From contig NC_044585.1 of assembly GCF_901933205.1 (NCBI RefSeq), positions 4,278,001-4,342,000 of the forward strand: a stretch of 64,000 bases of DNA. The letters are read 5' to 3'. The position numbers and the translations under genes were made by a program. The notes below the pieces were generated by a model. The model saw nothing but the letters and a program-made list of their open reading frames with translations, ran no database searches and had not been told where the DNA came from. Below, piece after piece: positions 47,851 through 58,522 of this stretch. The DNA comes from Camarhynchus parvulus. Lineage: Eukaryota; Chordata; Aves; Passeriformes; Thraupidae. The first letter of the stretch is position 1. Each line of letters starts with the position of its first letter.

Positions 47851-50800
47851 CTACCACACCGCCGCCTCGCTGAGCTCCGGGTTGGGGTGCGACAGAGCCC
47901 CGCTGTAGCCGCTATTGCTGGACATGGAGAAGGGCGGGCTGGGCCCCCCGCTGAAGACCTCGCCCGGAATGGGGTGCAGCGAGCCCGTCATGCCCGGCTC
48001 GGGGCTGGGGGTGTCGGGGTGCGAGATCATATCCGTGTACCTTTGGTTTTCTGAGGAGTGGTGTCCGCTTAGGGGGGGCTCCAAGGGTCCCAGGGGTGTG
48101 GAGCCGGGTCCTGAGTTCTGAAGGTAGCTGGAGTCGGCCGGGGACTGGGCTTGGGAGGGCGGCCCGTGGGGGAAAAAGTCATAGTTGCCTCCCGGCCCGT
48201 AGTAGTCACCTTGGTAATCTGTGGGGAGGAGGGAAAATGGATGGATTTGGTCTCCCGAAATCCCGCTGCGCCCCCAACCAGCCCCGCGCTGCCCCCTCCG
48301 AAACGCTCTGCTGGCTCCCAAACAGGGACCCCAAGGGCGGGTGGGATTTAAATCCAACCTTAGGGGAATGAACTGCCCATTATCCTCTCTTTGCCCAGCC
48401 TGGAGTGAGGGAGGGCAGCGAATCTGGGCTGGGAAAATGGGCTCAGTTTAGTGCTTAATGAATGGGGAAAAAAAACCCCCAAACCCGTGCATTTATTTAT
48501 ATACATGTATATAAAAAGGGAATGGGAAAAATACAGATATAAAAAGAATGGGAAAAATTAATATGAAACGGGAAAATGTATATAATGGGAAAATATATAT
48601 GTACATTGGGGAAATTACATATAATAGGAAAAATACATTAAAATATATATATAATAGGAAAAAATACATTAAAATATATATATAATGCGGCATTCATAGA
48701 TGTGTTTAAGCAGCTTGGAAAGCGTCTAGAAACTAACTGCAGGGCAACAAGGGGCGCCTGGAAAGCCGCTGGTCAGATGGGAGGCTTTGAAAGCGCAGCT
48801 TTTGGGGCGGCTCTGCGGGGCCGCCCCGCTGCGCCCATCCCGCCCCGCCGGGGCAGCGGGGGCGGCCGGCCCGCACTGACCCTCCATATGCTGCGGGCCC
48901 GCGAGGTAATTGCAACAAATGCGGCCTGAAAGGGGGACAAAAGCCCCGCAGCTGGGGCTTTGTTCGCGGGAGAGGGGCCCCGCAATGCCGGGGGGGCGTG
49001 GGGGTGCGTGGAGCCGGCTGTGCGTGTGCCGCGGGCACGCGTGTGAAAGGGGGACACCCGCCGGGAACGGGATGGGAGGAACAAAGGACAGGGCAGGGAG
49101 CGTCCCTCACCTCCGTAGTAGGTGTAGGGCGTGGAGCCGAGCATCTCGGACTCGTCGAGGCGGCCGCCGAGGGGCCGCATCCTGCGGGGGCTGCGGAAGA
49201 ACGCGTGCCGGCGGGCGCCCAGCGCGCTCAGCTGCTTCATCCGCCGCTCCTTCGACCGACGGTTCTGGAACCACACCTGTGGCCGGCCTGGTGTCAGTGC
49301 CCGCCGCGGGTGGGCGAGCAGGGACCCCTCTGGGTCAGCCACATCCCGTCCCAAAGTCTGTGCGGGGAAATCTTGCACCCACACGGTGTCCCCAGGTTTT
49401 CCAGTGTCTGGGGTTTTTAGTTTTTTGGGTTTTTTGTTTTTTACCAACACCGATCCCCATTCCTGCTGCTGCTGCCTCAAAAAGTACATGGGGACACCGC
49501 ACCCCACAAATAACCAGGTTATTTAAAATCCTGCTCCTCCTTCCCCCGGCTGCACACCCTCAACCTCTCTGCCCCTGCAGCTGGAAAATGCAGGCGGGGG
49601 AAATTTCCCCTACGGATAGGGGAAAAAAGGGAGGAAACGTGGGAAGGAAAAAAGGGGATCTGGATCGTGGCAGGAGCAGGCAGAAAGCGGGGAGCACCTG
49701 CGGCAGCAGGCGGGGATTCAGAACAGCCGGCGGTGAGAATGGGAATAAAAGGGAAAGGGGAGATGTGGCCGCCTCTCCGCGGGCATCGCTTCTGCGGAAC
49801 CGCACGCCTCAGCAGCCTGGTGGGGAGCCCGGATTATTGTCTGACTCCCCCGGGGATGGGGCAGCGCAGGGGGACGAGCACAGCGCTCTCCTGCGGGACT
49901 CGTGCTCCCCTCTGCCAGGAGCCGGGAATCGCAGCTCCGCTACCGGCAAAGCCGGAGAGTCCTCCCCTATTAATGCCTCTATTAAAGCCCATTAATCCCT
50001 ACATTTCCGCAGGGATTTTCTTCACGGGGGCAGCGCGGTGAGGAAATGCCGGCTGCCTGCAGAGCGCGATGGATGCGAGGCTGGAGCATCCATCTCCCGG
50101 CACGCCGGGGATCCTGCTCGGCCCCGCGCAAAACCTCGCGTTTTGGGAATGAAACACCTCGTGTTTCATCCCTTCCCACGGCTGGGGTATCCCCGCTCAC
50201 CCACGAGAGACTGAGGGGGCTGCAGGGCTGAGCCTGAGGCGGCGCTGGAAGGGACAAATGGGGTTGGCCCGTTCCCACTTTCACAATGGGGTTGGCCCGT
50301 TCTCACTCTGGAACCGTCCGGCTCCCCCCGGGACCCCCTGTGCTCCCCCCGGGACCCCCTGTGCCCCCCCGGCGGTCTGTCTGTCCCACCTGGATCACTC
50401 TCATGTTGAGGCCGGTCTCCTGGGCCAGCTGCTCCCGGATGTGGCGGGTGGGCTTGGGGGTGGCGGCGAAGGCGGCTTTGAGGGTCTCCAGCTGCTTGGC
50501 TTTAATGGTGGTGCGGGGCCCCCTCCGCTTGGTGCCCGAGTTCTGCTCCTCGTTCTCGTTGTTGGTGGTCTCCTTGTCCGAGGAGGTGGAGTTGTCCGTT
50601 TCCTTGGTGTCGTCCTGCATGGGGTCCTGGAGATCCGGGGACAAACTCCTGTCTGTACATGAGGACACTGTAAAGGAGACCCAGAGAGGAAAGGGGGGGG
50701 TGGATGACTTCGGGGAGACATTGACCCCCCTCTCCTCTGTCCCCCCCGGCCCGCCTGCTTTCCCGGAGAGGGGTTGGGGGGTGCTGGAGAGCAGCAAGGG

Positions 50801-53800
50801 GTGCAGACGGCCTCTGCCCCCGCGGTTCCCCTAAAGCATCGCCCCCCAACACCACGCGCGGCTCCGGGCACCGCTCCAGCCCTGTGGGGGAGCTGGGCAG
50901 GGGTGACCCCCGTGCCCGCGCTGCCCCGCTATTCCCGAGCCGGGAAAAACGCAGCCGGTCCCTGCCGGGGTTTGGGGAGCCCCCCGGTCGCTGCCTCGAG
51001 CGTGGCTCACCCCCCCGCCCCCAGGCACGGTGTTCCCCCCGGGGACCCTGCAGCCAGCACCCCCCCAAGGCCAAGCTCTACTCGCCTCGCTCACAGCAGC
51101 GGCCCCACTGACTGGCGTGGCAGGATCCGGCCCCGGGTGCTGGACGGAGAGAGAGCCCGCGGAAGGGGGTGAGCAGGGGCGCCCGGCATGGCTGGGACAG
51201 CAGGAGGGGGCCTGGCCCTGCTCTCCTGACGCAGAGACAGCTTCCAAGGAAGTCAAATGGGAGCTTTGCCTCTGGGTGAAAGGAGGCGAAGGATCAGGCC
51301 CGCGGCGCGGGGGGAGCGGCCACACTCGCAGGGGGGCTCTGGGGAGTGAGGGGCTCCCGGGGCAGCCCTCGGGGGGATCGCGGCTCCCCCCGCCCCGCAG
51401 CCCCGCTGGATCAGCAGGAGCCGCTGCTGGAGCGGGGAGCTCACCCCACGCGCGTCCGCGTCCCGTGGGGAGTGTCACCGAGGCTTCCACCCGCTTCCAA
51501 GCCTTTCACCCCGCATCGCTCCCTCCCGCGATGGGCTGCGGGGTGCAGCCCCTCATCCCACAAATCCGAAACTCCTGCCCGGCCGGGAGGCGCCTCCACC
51601 GGGGGGTACCGGCAGCTCGGGCCTTGTGCCCGGTGCTCTCAGCGCTGCCCCTCCTGCCGGGGCCGGGGCCGGTGCCGGGATTACCGGGGGTCGGGCCGAC
51701 CCCTCACCCCACACATCCCAACCTCCTGCCCGGCCCGGAGGAACCGGCGGCGGCAACGGAGCGGTGGGCGGGCTGAGCCGCTCGTACCTGAGTTGAGGCT
51801 GCCTTCCTTCAAACTGGGAGAGTTCAAATAATCCTCTTTGCAAACAAATTTGTTTTCGTCGATGATATAGAGTTCCTCGCCCGTGGAGAGCTGCTTGTTG
51901 CAGACCATGCAGGTGAAACAGTTCAGGTGAAACACTTTATTCCGGGCTTTCCGGACGAGGTCGCTGGGAGAGATCCCTTGGGAGCAGCCGGCGCATTTGG
52001 TACCAAACCTCCTGGGAAGGGGAGAAAAGCAAGAGCTGGAGCCCCGGCCAGGACGGGCTGCGGCGGGGGCTGTGTGCGCTCTGTACCGACCCCCCCTCCT
52101 CAAACCCCCCGCGGGAGCCCCGCTTCTCCAGCACCGGGGGACTTTCTTCCATCGTCCCCATGGAAGATTTGGGGGAACAGGCGAACCGCACCTGTGGGGC
52201 GAGGATGAGGAGAGCCTTCATCCCCGCCGGCCCTGGGGCTGCGCTGCGGGCACAGCGCGGGTTTGGGGCGTCCCCAGGCGCGGGGGACACGCGCGGGGAT
52301 CCTCGCCCGGGTTTGGCCCCCGAAGGGACGCGCGGGAGGGGAGAGCGGCCGCGGCTCCCCCCGCACCCCGCGGGGCAGGATTCAGGATTTCGCTTCAACT
52401 GGAGCCTCCTGGGACGGGAACGCGGGGTTCGGGCCTGAAAATCCCCGAAAATGGGGCTGATCACGGCCGGAGAGACGGGAGAAGGAGCGGCGGCTGCGGG
52501 GATCGGAACAACGGGCGGCGGAGGAGGGAGCTGCACTCCCCAAAGCGTCCCATGGTCCCAAATCCCCCATCCGCTCCCCAGCCCGTCCCGCTCTCCCGAG
52601 GGGGAATTTTTTCAGGTCGGGAAGAGTGCTTTGTAAATCTCCGGTTTTCCTTTCCTTCCCAGAACGGGTCTGGGTTTAGGTGTTTTTTTTTTTTCCCCAG
52701 AAGATTTTTTAAAATTAAAAAAAAAAAAAAATCTAGGAAATATGAATCGGCTGGGAACAATCTCCCAAGAAAAAAAAAAGGGGGGGGGGGAAAAGAGACA
52801 AAACCAAACAACGAAAACATGCCACAAACCCCACAAAACAAAATCCAAATCCCCACCAAAGAAAAATAAAAAAAAAGAAGAAAAAATCATAAAACCCACA
52901 GCAAAATAAAACGACAAAAATAAAAACAAAAAAATCCAACAAAGCCCCCCAAACCAACGGAACAAATAAAAAAGAAAATGATACAAGGAAAATGAAAAAA
53001 CCAACCAAACAAAAATTAAAACCAACCCCCAAAACAAACAAAAAAACCCCTCACGGAAACAAAAAATCTGCTCGCAGAACAGGGAGCAGGGGCTGTCCCC
53101 GAGGTCCCCGGCGGCTGCCAGGCCCCGGGGCTCCCACGCAGGGTCCCCCTTTTCCCCCTCGGGCCGCGGCACCAGCGGTGCCCGGGTCGCTGCTGGCCGT
53201 GACGTTGATGTAGTGCCAGCATTAGGAGCCATAAGTCACGGCCCCCCCTTTGCCACGCCGGCCCCTAATTCCCTCCCGGCCCTTATCGCGCTCATTAGGG
53301 GCGTTTAAGGTGCGGGGCCCCGGGGGGGGGGGCGGTTTGGGCACCGTTTCCAGCGGGGCCTGCGGTGCCGGGGGGAGCTGGGGGTGCCAGGCCGGTGCCC
53401 GGTGTCACCGGGGCCCCACGCCACGGGACGGGCGGTGGCAGCGGGGCAAGGTCGTGGGGAGATGCGGAGGGGGGCGCAGCCTCGCCGCCCCCACCTCGGG
53501 CTGCAGCAGCGGCCGCCGGGTCCCCCCGGGGCTCCCCCGGGCCGGGCGCTGCTCCCCACGGAGCAGGGAGGGACCGGAGGGGACCCCCCTGAGCTCCCCA
53601 GAACTCGGGGGGACACCCCAGGGAGGCCGGGTGCGATGAGGAGCTCCTCTCCCTCCGCTCCCCGCTGGGGTGGGGGTGAGGACTCACCTGAAAAAGTCAT
53701 TTTTGCAGTAGAGTTTCCCTTCCCTGGAGAAGCATTTCTCGGTGAGGTTGCACTTGCACTCGCAGCACTGGACGCATTTGATGTGCCATGCCCTGTCCAA

Positions 53801-53860
53801 GACGTTCAGTAGGAAGCGGTCCAAAATCGGCCTCTCGCAGCCCGCACAATGCACCATCAT
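47851..53860 (-). CDS. LHX5: LIM/homeobox protein Lhx5
   Basis: LIM-homeodomain transcription factor of forebrain and hypothalamic development; it acts in the nucleus with LDB cofactors. Exons in transcript order: 53860-53688, 52011-51788, 50667-50390, 49276-49111, 48218-47851; 1209 nt, 402 residues, exactly the human length. LIM1 is at residues ~3-57 ([20 protein letters not shown] onwards), LIM2 at ~62-119 ([14 protein letters not shown] onwards) and the homeodomain at ~180-239, from [20 protein letters not shown] to helix 3 [17 protein letters not shown] Pro/Ser/Gly-rich tail ends in [10 protein letters not shown]. All introns are GT-AG. The start is the first of two tandem ATGs (MMVHCAGC). 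LHX1 is the alternative, but the tail and the neighbourhood fit LHX5. Introns 50668-51787, 49277-50389 and 48219-49110 hold nothing I can support; 52012-53687 contains an A-rich stretch. Confidence 0.98.
48480..48700. repeat. AT-rich tract in LHX5 intron 4
   Basis: Alternating atatat and aatgggaaaa-type units (aaaatatatatataatagga occurs twice near 48636-48682) form a degenerate repeat. No coding character. Confidence 0.7.
52690..53075 (+). repeat. A-rich low-complexity tract in LHX5 intron 1
   Basis: Almost every base on the plus strand is A or C, in aaaac/aaaaat runs, including a poly(A) and a G10 run near 52770-52792. On the sense (minus) strand it is T/G-rich, and the open frames over it are artefacts. 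Confidence 0.85.
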
Positions 53861-53919
53861 AACCTCCGCCGGGGGATGGAGACGCTCAAAAGGAGAAGCC
53901 AGCCCCGCGCCGGCACACG

Positions 53920-54235
53920 GCGGCGGCAAAAAAAGGAAAAAAAACCCCAAAAAACCAAACAAAAAAATCCCCCCAAACAAACAAACAAACAAACAAAAAA
54001 GCGGGGGGAAATAATGGAAAAATAAAATAAAATAGGAAAAAAAAAGACCGGAAAAAAATTCAAATCAAATGAAATTAAATGAAAAGAAATCAAATAAATT
54101 AAAACGGAATAAAATAAAGGAGAATAAAAATAAAATACAAAATAAAAAACTCCGAAGAAAATAAAACCCGAACGAAATAAAATAAAAACTAACAAAATAT
54201 AGAAGAAGGAACAACAAAAAATTCAGGGGAGGGCA
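53920..54235 (+). repeat. A-rich tract just upstream of the LHX5 start codon
   Basis: Runs of aaacaaac and gaaataaaataaaat cover ~315 bp beginning 60 bp upstream of the LHX5 ATG (gene on minus strand). If transcribed, this would be an extremely U-rich 5' leader. Confidence 0.8.
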
Positions 54236-54599
54236 GCGGGGCGGCTGTCAAGTTCTTCCCCCTCTTCTCTCCGGAGCCTCGACGACGGCAGGGAAAAAAC
54301 GATGCCCCCCCCAAGAATAATCCAAACCACCCCCGAGAAATAATAACAACAATAATACTGAGCAGCCCCGGAAATCGCCGCCCTCCGGTGCGTGCGGAGC
54401 GGCGCGGGAGCCGAAGAGCGGCGGCCGCGCTGCTGGCGGGCTCTGCGGCAGCGGGCGCGGCGGGAGGGGCGCATGAACCCCCCCCTGCAGCCGGCAGCCC
54501 CGGTGCCTCGCTGTGCTCCGCCGCCGCCGCGCCGCCACTCTCATGCTGTCCCCATCGCCAGCTTTGTCCCCCGCCTTAGTAATTCGCGCATCCTTATTC

Positions 54600-54780
54600 A
54601 GATTTGGTGACGCCGAGGGCAGCGTCACCCGGGATGCGGCCAATGGTTGGGCGGTAACCATGGCAACCTCTTAATTTATAGCATATCTAAATTGGCTCCA
54701 GCCTTGTGCTTGGCACAGAGGGAAAAAAACAACGCGCCTCTATTGTTGAGGGTGGCTTGTACCTGGGCCGCGAAGTGAGT
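54600..54780 (-). promoter_or_regulatory. LHX5: Candidate LHX5 promoter module
   Basis: About 740-920 bp upstream of the LHX5 start codon. It holds an inverted pair of CRE-like half sites, ggtgacgc (54606-54613) and gcgtcacc (54622-54629), a CCAAT at 54640-54644, a full-consensus RFX X-box gtaaccatggcaac (54654-54667) and an AT stretch taatttatagcatatc just beyond. A SOX-like ctattgttg follows near 54739. The compact grouping at the edge of a CpG island suggests a core promoter; the transcription start is inferred. Confidence 0.55.
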
Positions 54781-55734
54781 ACGCACCTGGCTGGGGGGCC
54801 GGGGGGGCAAGGCCGAAAATCCGCCGGCCCGCCGTTTTTCCTTTAATTTTTATTTTCGTTTGCATTCGTTTCTGTTCAAGGGATGCTCGGGGAGGAGTTG
54901 CGGGGTCCCGAGCTGCTCAGGGCGACAGCATCACCTGGTTTTGGGGGCTTTATTTTGTTTCGCGCAAGGGGAAGAGAGGCTTTTGTCTGGAAGAGCAACA
55001 AGTGGGAAAAAGAAGAGGGGGGGATCGATTTGGGAGGGGGAGGGGGCGGTGGGCATGGGGAGGAGGCCGGGGGCTCCTTCCCGCAGCGGAGCGGGATGAA
55101 AAGTTCCCCCGGAGGTATGCGGCCCCCCCGAAGTCCCCGCGCTTTGTCCCCCGGGCCCTGCCCCGCTGCCGGCGGGGGGAGCGGGGCCGGGGCGTCCCTG
55201 GGGGCGGCGGCCGCGCCCCCTCCCACGCTGAGGTTTCTCTTTAATTCCAGGTGCGGCGGAGCCGAGACCCCGCGGGAGGGACGGGGCAGCGCCGGCCCCG
55301 GCCTGGGCTCGGGGGGTTCGGGGAGGAAGATCCAGCCCGGGGCCGCGGCAGCTCTGCCTCCGCTCCCCGGGGTTTCGGGAGGGGACGGGGCAGCGCTGGG
55401 GTCCGGCCGTGCGGGGAGGGGGAGGAGGAAAGCGGCGGGGCAGGTGAAGGCCGAACATTCCTTCCCATTCTCTGCCGTTTCCTCTAGGCGAAATCCCTGT
55501 ATTTTTATATTAAAAATATATACTTTAAAAAAAAAATATTTTCCCTCGCTCCGGCCCGAAATAACCCGTGGCTGTGGAGCCTCCTGGTGCTGGGAAATGC
55601 TCCTGGTAGTGGCAAAATAAACCCCCCCCAAAACCCACACAACAACAACAAAAACCCCCAGAAAATCCCCACGTCAAAATCCTAACAAATCCTCCATCGG
55701 CGGGAAGTGGAGCAGGTTTTGTGTGTAGGGATGT

Positions 55735-56390
55735 TTGTGGAAAGAGGGAGAATCGAAATGAGAAAATAAACAGAGAGAAGAGATTCAAGGAGGAAAAATA
55801 AAAGAGAAGGAAAAGGGGAATAAAAAAGAGAAAAAGAGCAGGAGTAAAAATGTGTGCAGGAAAATGTGTGCAGGAAAAAAGAGATAGAGAAAGGAAAAAT
55901 AAAAAAAGAGAGAGAGAATGAGGAAAAACAAATTAACGGAAACGAAAAAGGAAGGAACTAAGAAGAGACGGAGGAAAACCACAGAAAAACGAATAAAAAA
56001 AGAGAGAAAAGCAAAGAAGCAAAGAAAGAAGAAATAAATGAACGAAAAAAAATTACACAGAAATAAAGAAGGCAAGGAAGAAGATGGGGGAAATGAAGGA
56101 AAAAGAAGGGAAAAGGAAAAATAAACGGAGGAAAGAAATAAAAATACAGAAAGAACGGCTAGAATAGAAAAGAATGGAAACCAAAAGGGAAGGGCAAAGG
56201 AAAAGCCCCAGAGAAAGGGAGCAAGGAAGAGGAGGAGGAAGAAAAGAAAACAAAGAAAGAAGGGGGGAAAGCCACGGAAGAGAGAAGAAAGGAAATGAAA
56301 ACTGCAGCGAGTTTCAAAGAGGAGAAACGGGCAAAATCGAAGGCACGGGAAGGAGAAGGAGGAGGAGGAGGGACCGGACCCAGGGCCGAT
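55735..56390 (+). repeat. Polypurine tract
   Basis: For ~650 bp the plus strand is nearly all A and G (gagagaag, aaggaaaa, agaaagaag units) with rare pyrimidines. It is directly followed by the 9-bp minisatellite. Long polypurine-polypyrimidine DNA can adopt triplex (H-DNA) structure. Confidence 0.85.
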
Positions 56391-56456
56391 CGCGGCCGCG
56401 CTCCCGCGGGCTCTGCCCAAGTTTGCGGCATTTCCTGGGCGCTCCTGGGGAATTTG

Positions 56457-57112
56457 GGATGTGCGGGGATGTACGGGATGTGCGAGATGTGCGAGATGTG
56501 CGGGATGTGCGGGATGTACGGGATGTGCGGGATGTAGGGGATGTGCGGGATGTGCGGGATGTGCGGGGATGTGCGGGAATGTGTGGGATTGTGCGGGGAT
56601 GTGCGAGATGTGCGGGGATGTGCGGGATGTGGGATGTGCGGGGATGTTCGGGATGTACGGGATGTACGGGATGTTCGGGATGTGCGGGATGTGCGGGATG
56701 TGCGGGATGTGCGGGATGTGCGGGATGTGCGGGATGTGCGGGATGTGGGATGTGCGGGGATGTTCGGGATGTACGGGATGTACGGGATGTTCGGGATGTG
56801 CGGGATGTGCGGGATGTGCGGGATGTGCGGGATGTTCGGGATGTGCGGGATGTGCGGGATGTGTGGGATGTTCGGGATGTGCGGGATGTGCGGGATGTTC
56901 GGGATGTGTGGGATGTGCGAGATGTGCGGGATGTGTGGGATGTGTGGGATGTTCGGGATGTTCGGGATGTGCGGGATGTTCGGGATGTGCGGGATGTGTG
57001 GGATGTTCGGGATGTGCGGGATGTGCGGGATGTTCGGGATGTGTGGGATGTGCGAGATGTGCCGGATGTGTGGGATGTTTGGGATGTTCGGGATGTGTGG
57101 GATGTGCGGGGC
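56457..57112 (+). repeat. 9-bp minisatellite with higher-order repeats
   Basis: About 70 units of gggatgtgc and its variants (gggatgttc, gggatgtac, ggatgtgtg, gagatgtgc) cover ~650 bp. Higher-order copies are visible: the block starting gggatgttcg at 56641 recurs at 56757 (116-bp offset). Another, starting gtgtgggatgttcgggatgt, occurs at 56861 and 56996 (135-bp offset, 15 units). Most units contain a CpG. Every frame stays open because the period is divisible by three and the unit has no stop. Confidence 0.95.
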
Positions 57113-57659
57113 CCGCTGCCAGCGCAGCCTCCACGGATTTCGGGGCAGGATCCAGCCCGGGAGCGGGGTCAGGGCATGGGGAGCACCGGGCAGGCCCCGC
57201 TCCGCGCACGGCGGGGAAAAGCCGGGATGTCGAGGGGCTGGAGAGCCGCGGGCACACGCGTGTCCCGGGCACGGCTGTGCGCTCCCACGGCACCGGGCTG
57301 AGGCACCGCGGGCTGCCCGACACCGAGAGCGGGAGTGCGGCCGTGCCACGTCCCGCTGCCTATGGATAACCTATGGATTATCTGGGCTGTACGGATCGCC
57401 CGCGCTGGCTGCGGGAGCGGCACCCCGTTGTTGTTTTTGCCCACGCACACGCCCGTGGGTCCCCTCCCCGCCACCCTCTGTCCCCTCCACCCAGCCGGGA
57501 CCCCCAGATGGGGACCCCCACCCCATCCCCTGCTCCCCGCGGCCGCCCCCGGTTCCTTTTTCGTTTGAAAATCGAGGAATAAATAAATCCAAGTGGAAAG
57601 GGAGGAGGGGAAAAGCCACCCCGAGCCCCAAGAAACTCCCCCCAGCCACATTCCCCCAC

Positions 57660-57990
57660 GGTAACAGATGGTAATTCAGGGCCCATAAGACCGCCTATAT
57701 GTAACTAATAAACCTTTTGTGTTTTAACAGGGTAATGCGTGGAGAAGCAGCGTCGCTTATACAAGATGTTGATGGAATTTACTATATTATTAAAGGAAAA
57801 AAAAATCCCCTTTCAAGAATAAAGTGTATCAACTTACAACACAACAGACGGCAGAGGGATAAGTGAAACAGACAAAAGACAAACAAGATAATAATCTGTT
57901 TCCAATCAGTTAAGCCCTGTAGAATTTGTAATACGCGGTTTGCATATTCCCCCTGTGTTTTGTAATTAATTATCTATCTGTTCGGATGCT
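57660..57990. promoter_or_regulatory. Candidate conserved enhancer upstream of LHX5
   Basis: A sharply AT-rich, non-repetitive block between GC-rich flanks. It contains catatgtaac-like and ctaataaacc motifs, atttactatattattaaagg, ataataatctgtttccaatc and the palindrome taattaatta at 57963-57972, an ideal LIM-homeodomain core. It is about 3.8 kb upstream of the LHX5 start codon. Conservation is inferred. Confidence 0.5.
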
Positions 57991-58239
57991 CCGCCGCCGA
58001 CTCCGTAGATATTCCCAACTATTTTTGGGGTTGTAGGCGGCGATCACGGCGGGCACGGAGCGCGGAGCGGGGCCGGGCTGTCCGGCTCCGGCCGGCCCGA
58101 GGATGCCGAGCCCGGGCGCGGTGGGAGGCGGCGGCTCCGCGGCGCTCCGCGCTCCTCCGCGGGGCCGCTCCCCCCGCGCTCCCCTCCTTTCCCCTGGTAA
58201 GAGGGGGGACGGGGCAGGTTTTAACATTAAACAAACCCA

Positions 58240-58475
58240 GCAAGCATCTCCTCGCCGGGCCATAGGCGTTTCTGAGTGACTGCGTTACAAATTGTAAATT
58301 TAAATAGCTCACAGGATTCATTACCTCCCGCGTCTGATTTCACCCAGCCGTGAAAAATTGTCCTGGTGTACCACTGAGAAAGGGTTTGCTGCAAAGAGCC
58401 ACAGTCTAATCACCAGCTTTCTCTCGCCAACAAAAGTGTAATTATTTTGTTTTGGGTGTAAATATAACCCACGGT
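58240..58475. promoter_or_regulatory. Candidate conserved enhancer upstream of LHX5
   Basis: A non-repetitive block with gcgttacaaattgtaaattt, accactgagaaagggtttgc, gtctaatcaccagctttctc and aagtgtaattattttg. Balanced composition amid GC-rich DNA suggests a conserved element. The evidence is composition and motif content only. Confidence 0.45.
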
Positions 58476-58476
58476 A

Positions 58477-58479
<3 letters not shown>

Positions 58480-58510
<31 letters not shown>

Positions 58511-58522
58511 AAAAAAAAAAAA
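58480..58522 (+). repeat. Poly(A) run
   Basis: About 30 consecutive A bases, a GG, then 12 more. No retrogene or LINE body is recognisable to the left, so it is taken as simple sequence. Confidence 0.85.

Larger units (their letters stand above)
54781..57659. other. Region upstream of LHX5, no gene
   Basis: CpG-rich DNA to ~55.45 kb, then the polypurine tract and the 9-bp minisatellite listed separately, then GC-rich unique DNA. Long open frames exist on both strands because the repeats lack stop codons; none resembles a protein family. Confidence 0.6.

Noticed and set aside
55785..57349. Very long open frames (up to 512 codons) on both strands rich in HIP, RDV or CGM repeats
   Set aside because: They are produced by the 9-bp minisatellite, whose period is divisible by three and lacks stops in every frame, and by the polypurine tract. 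No family resemblance and no plausible gene structure.
58480..58522. Poly(A) run as the tail of a retrocopy
   Set aside because: No gene-like or LINE-like sequence precedes it on either strand, and no target-site duplication is evident.
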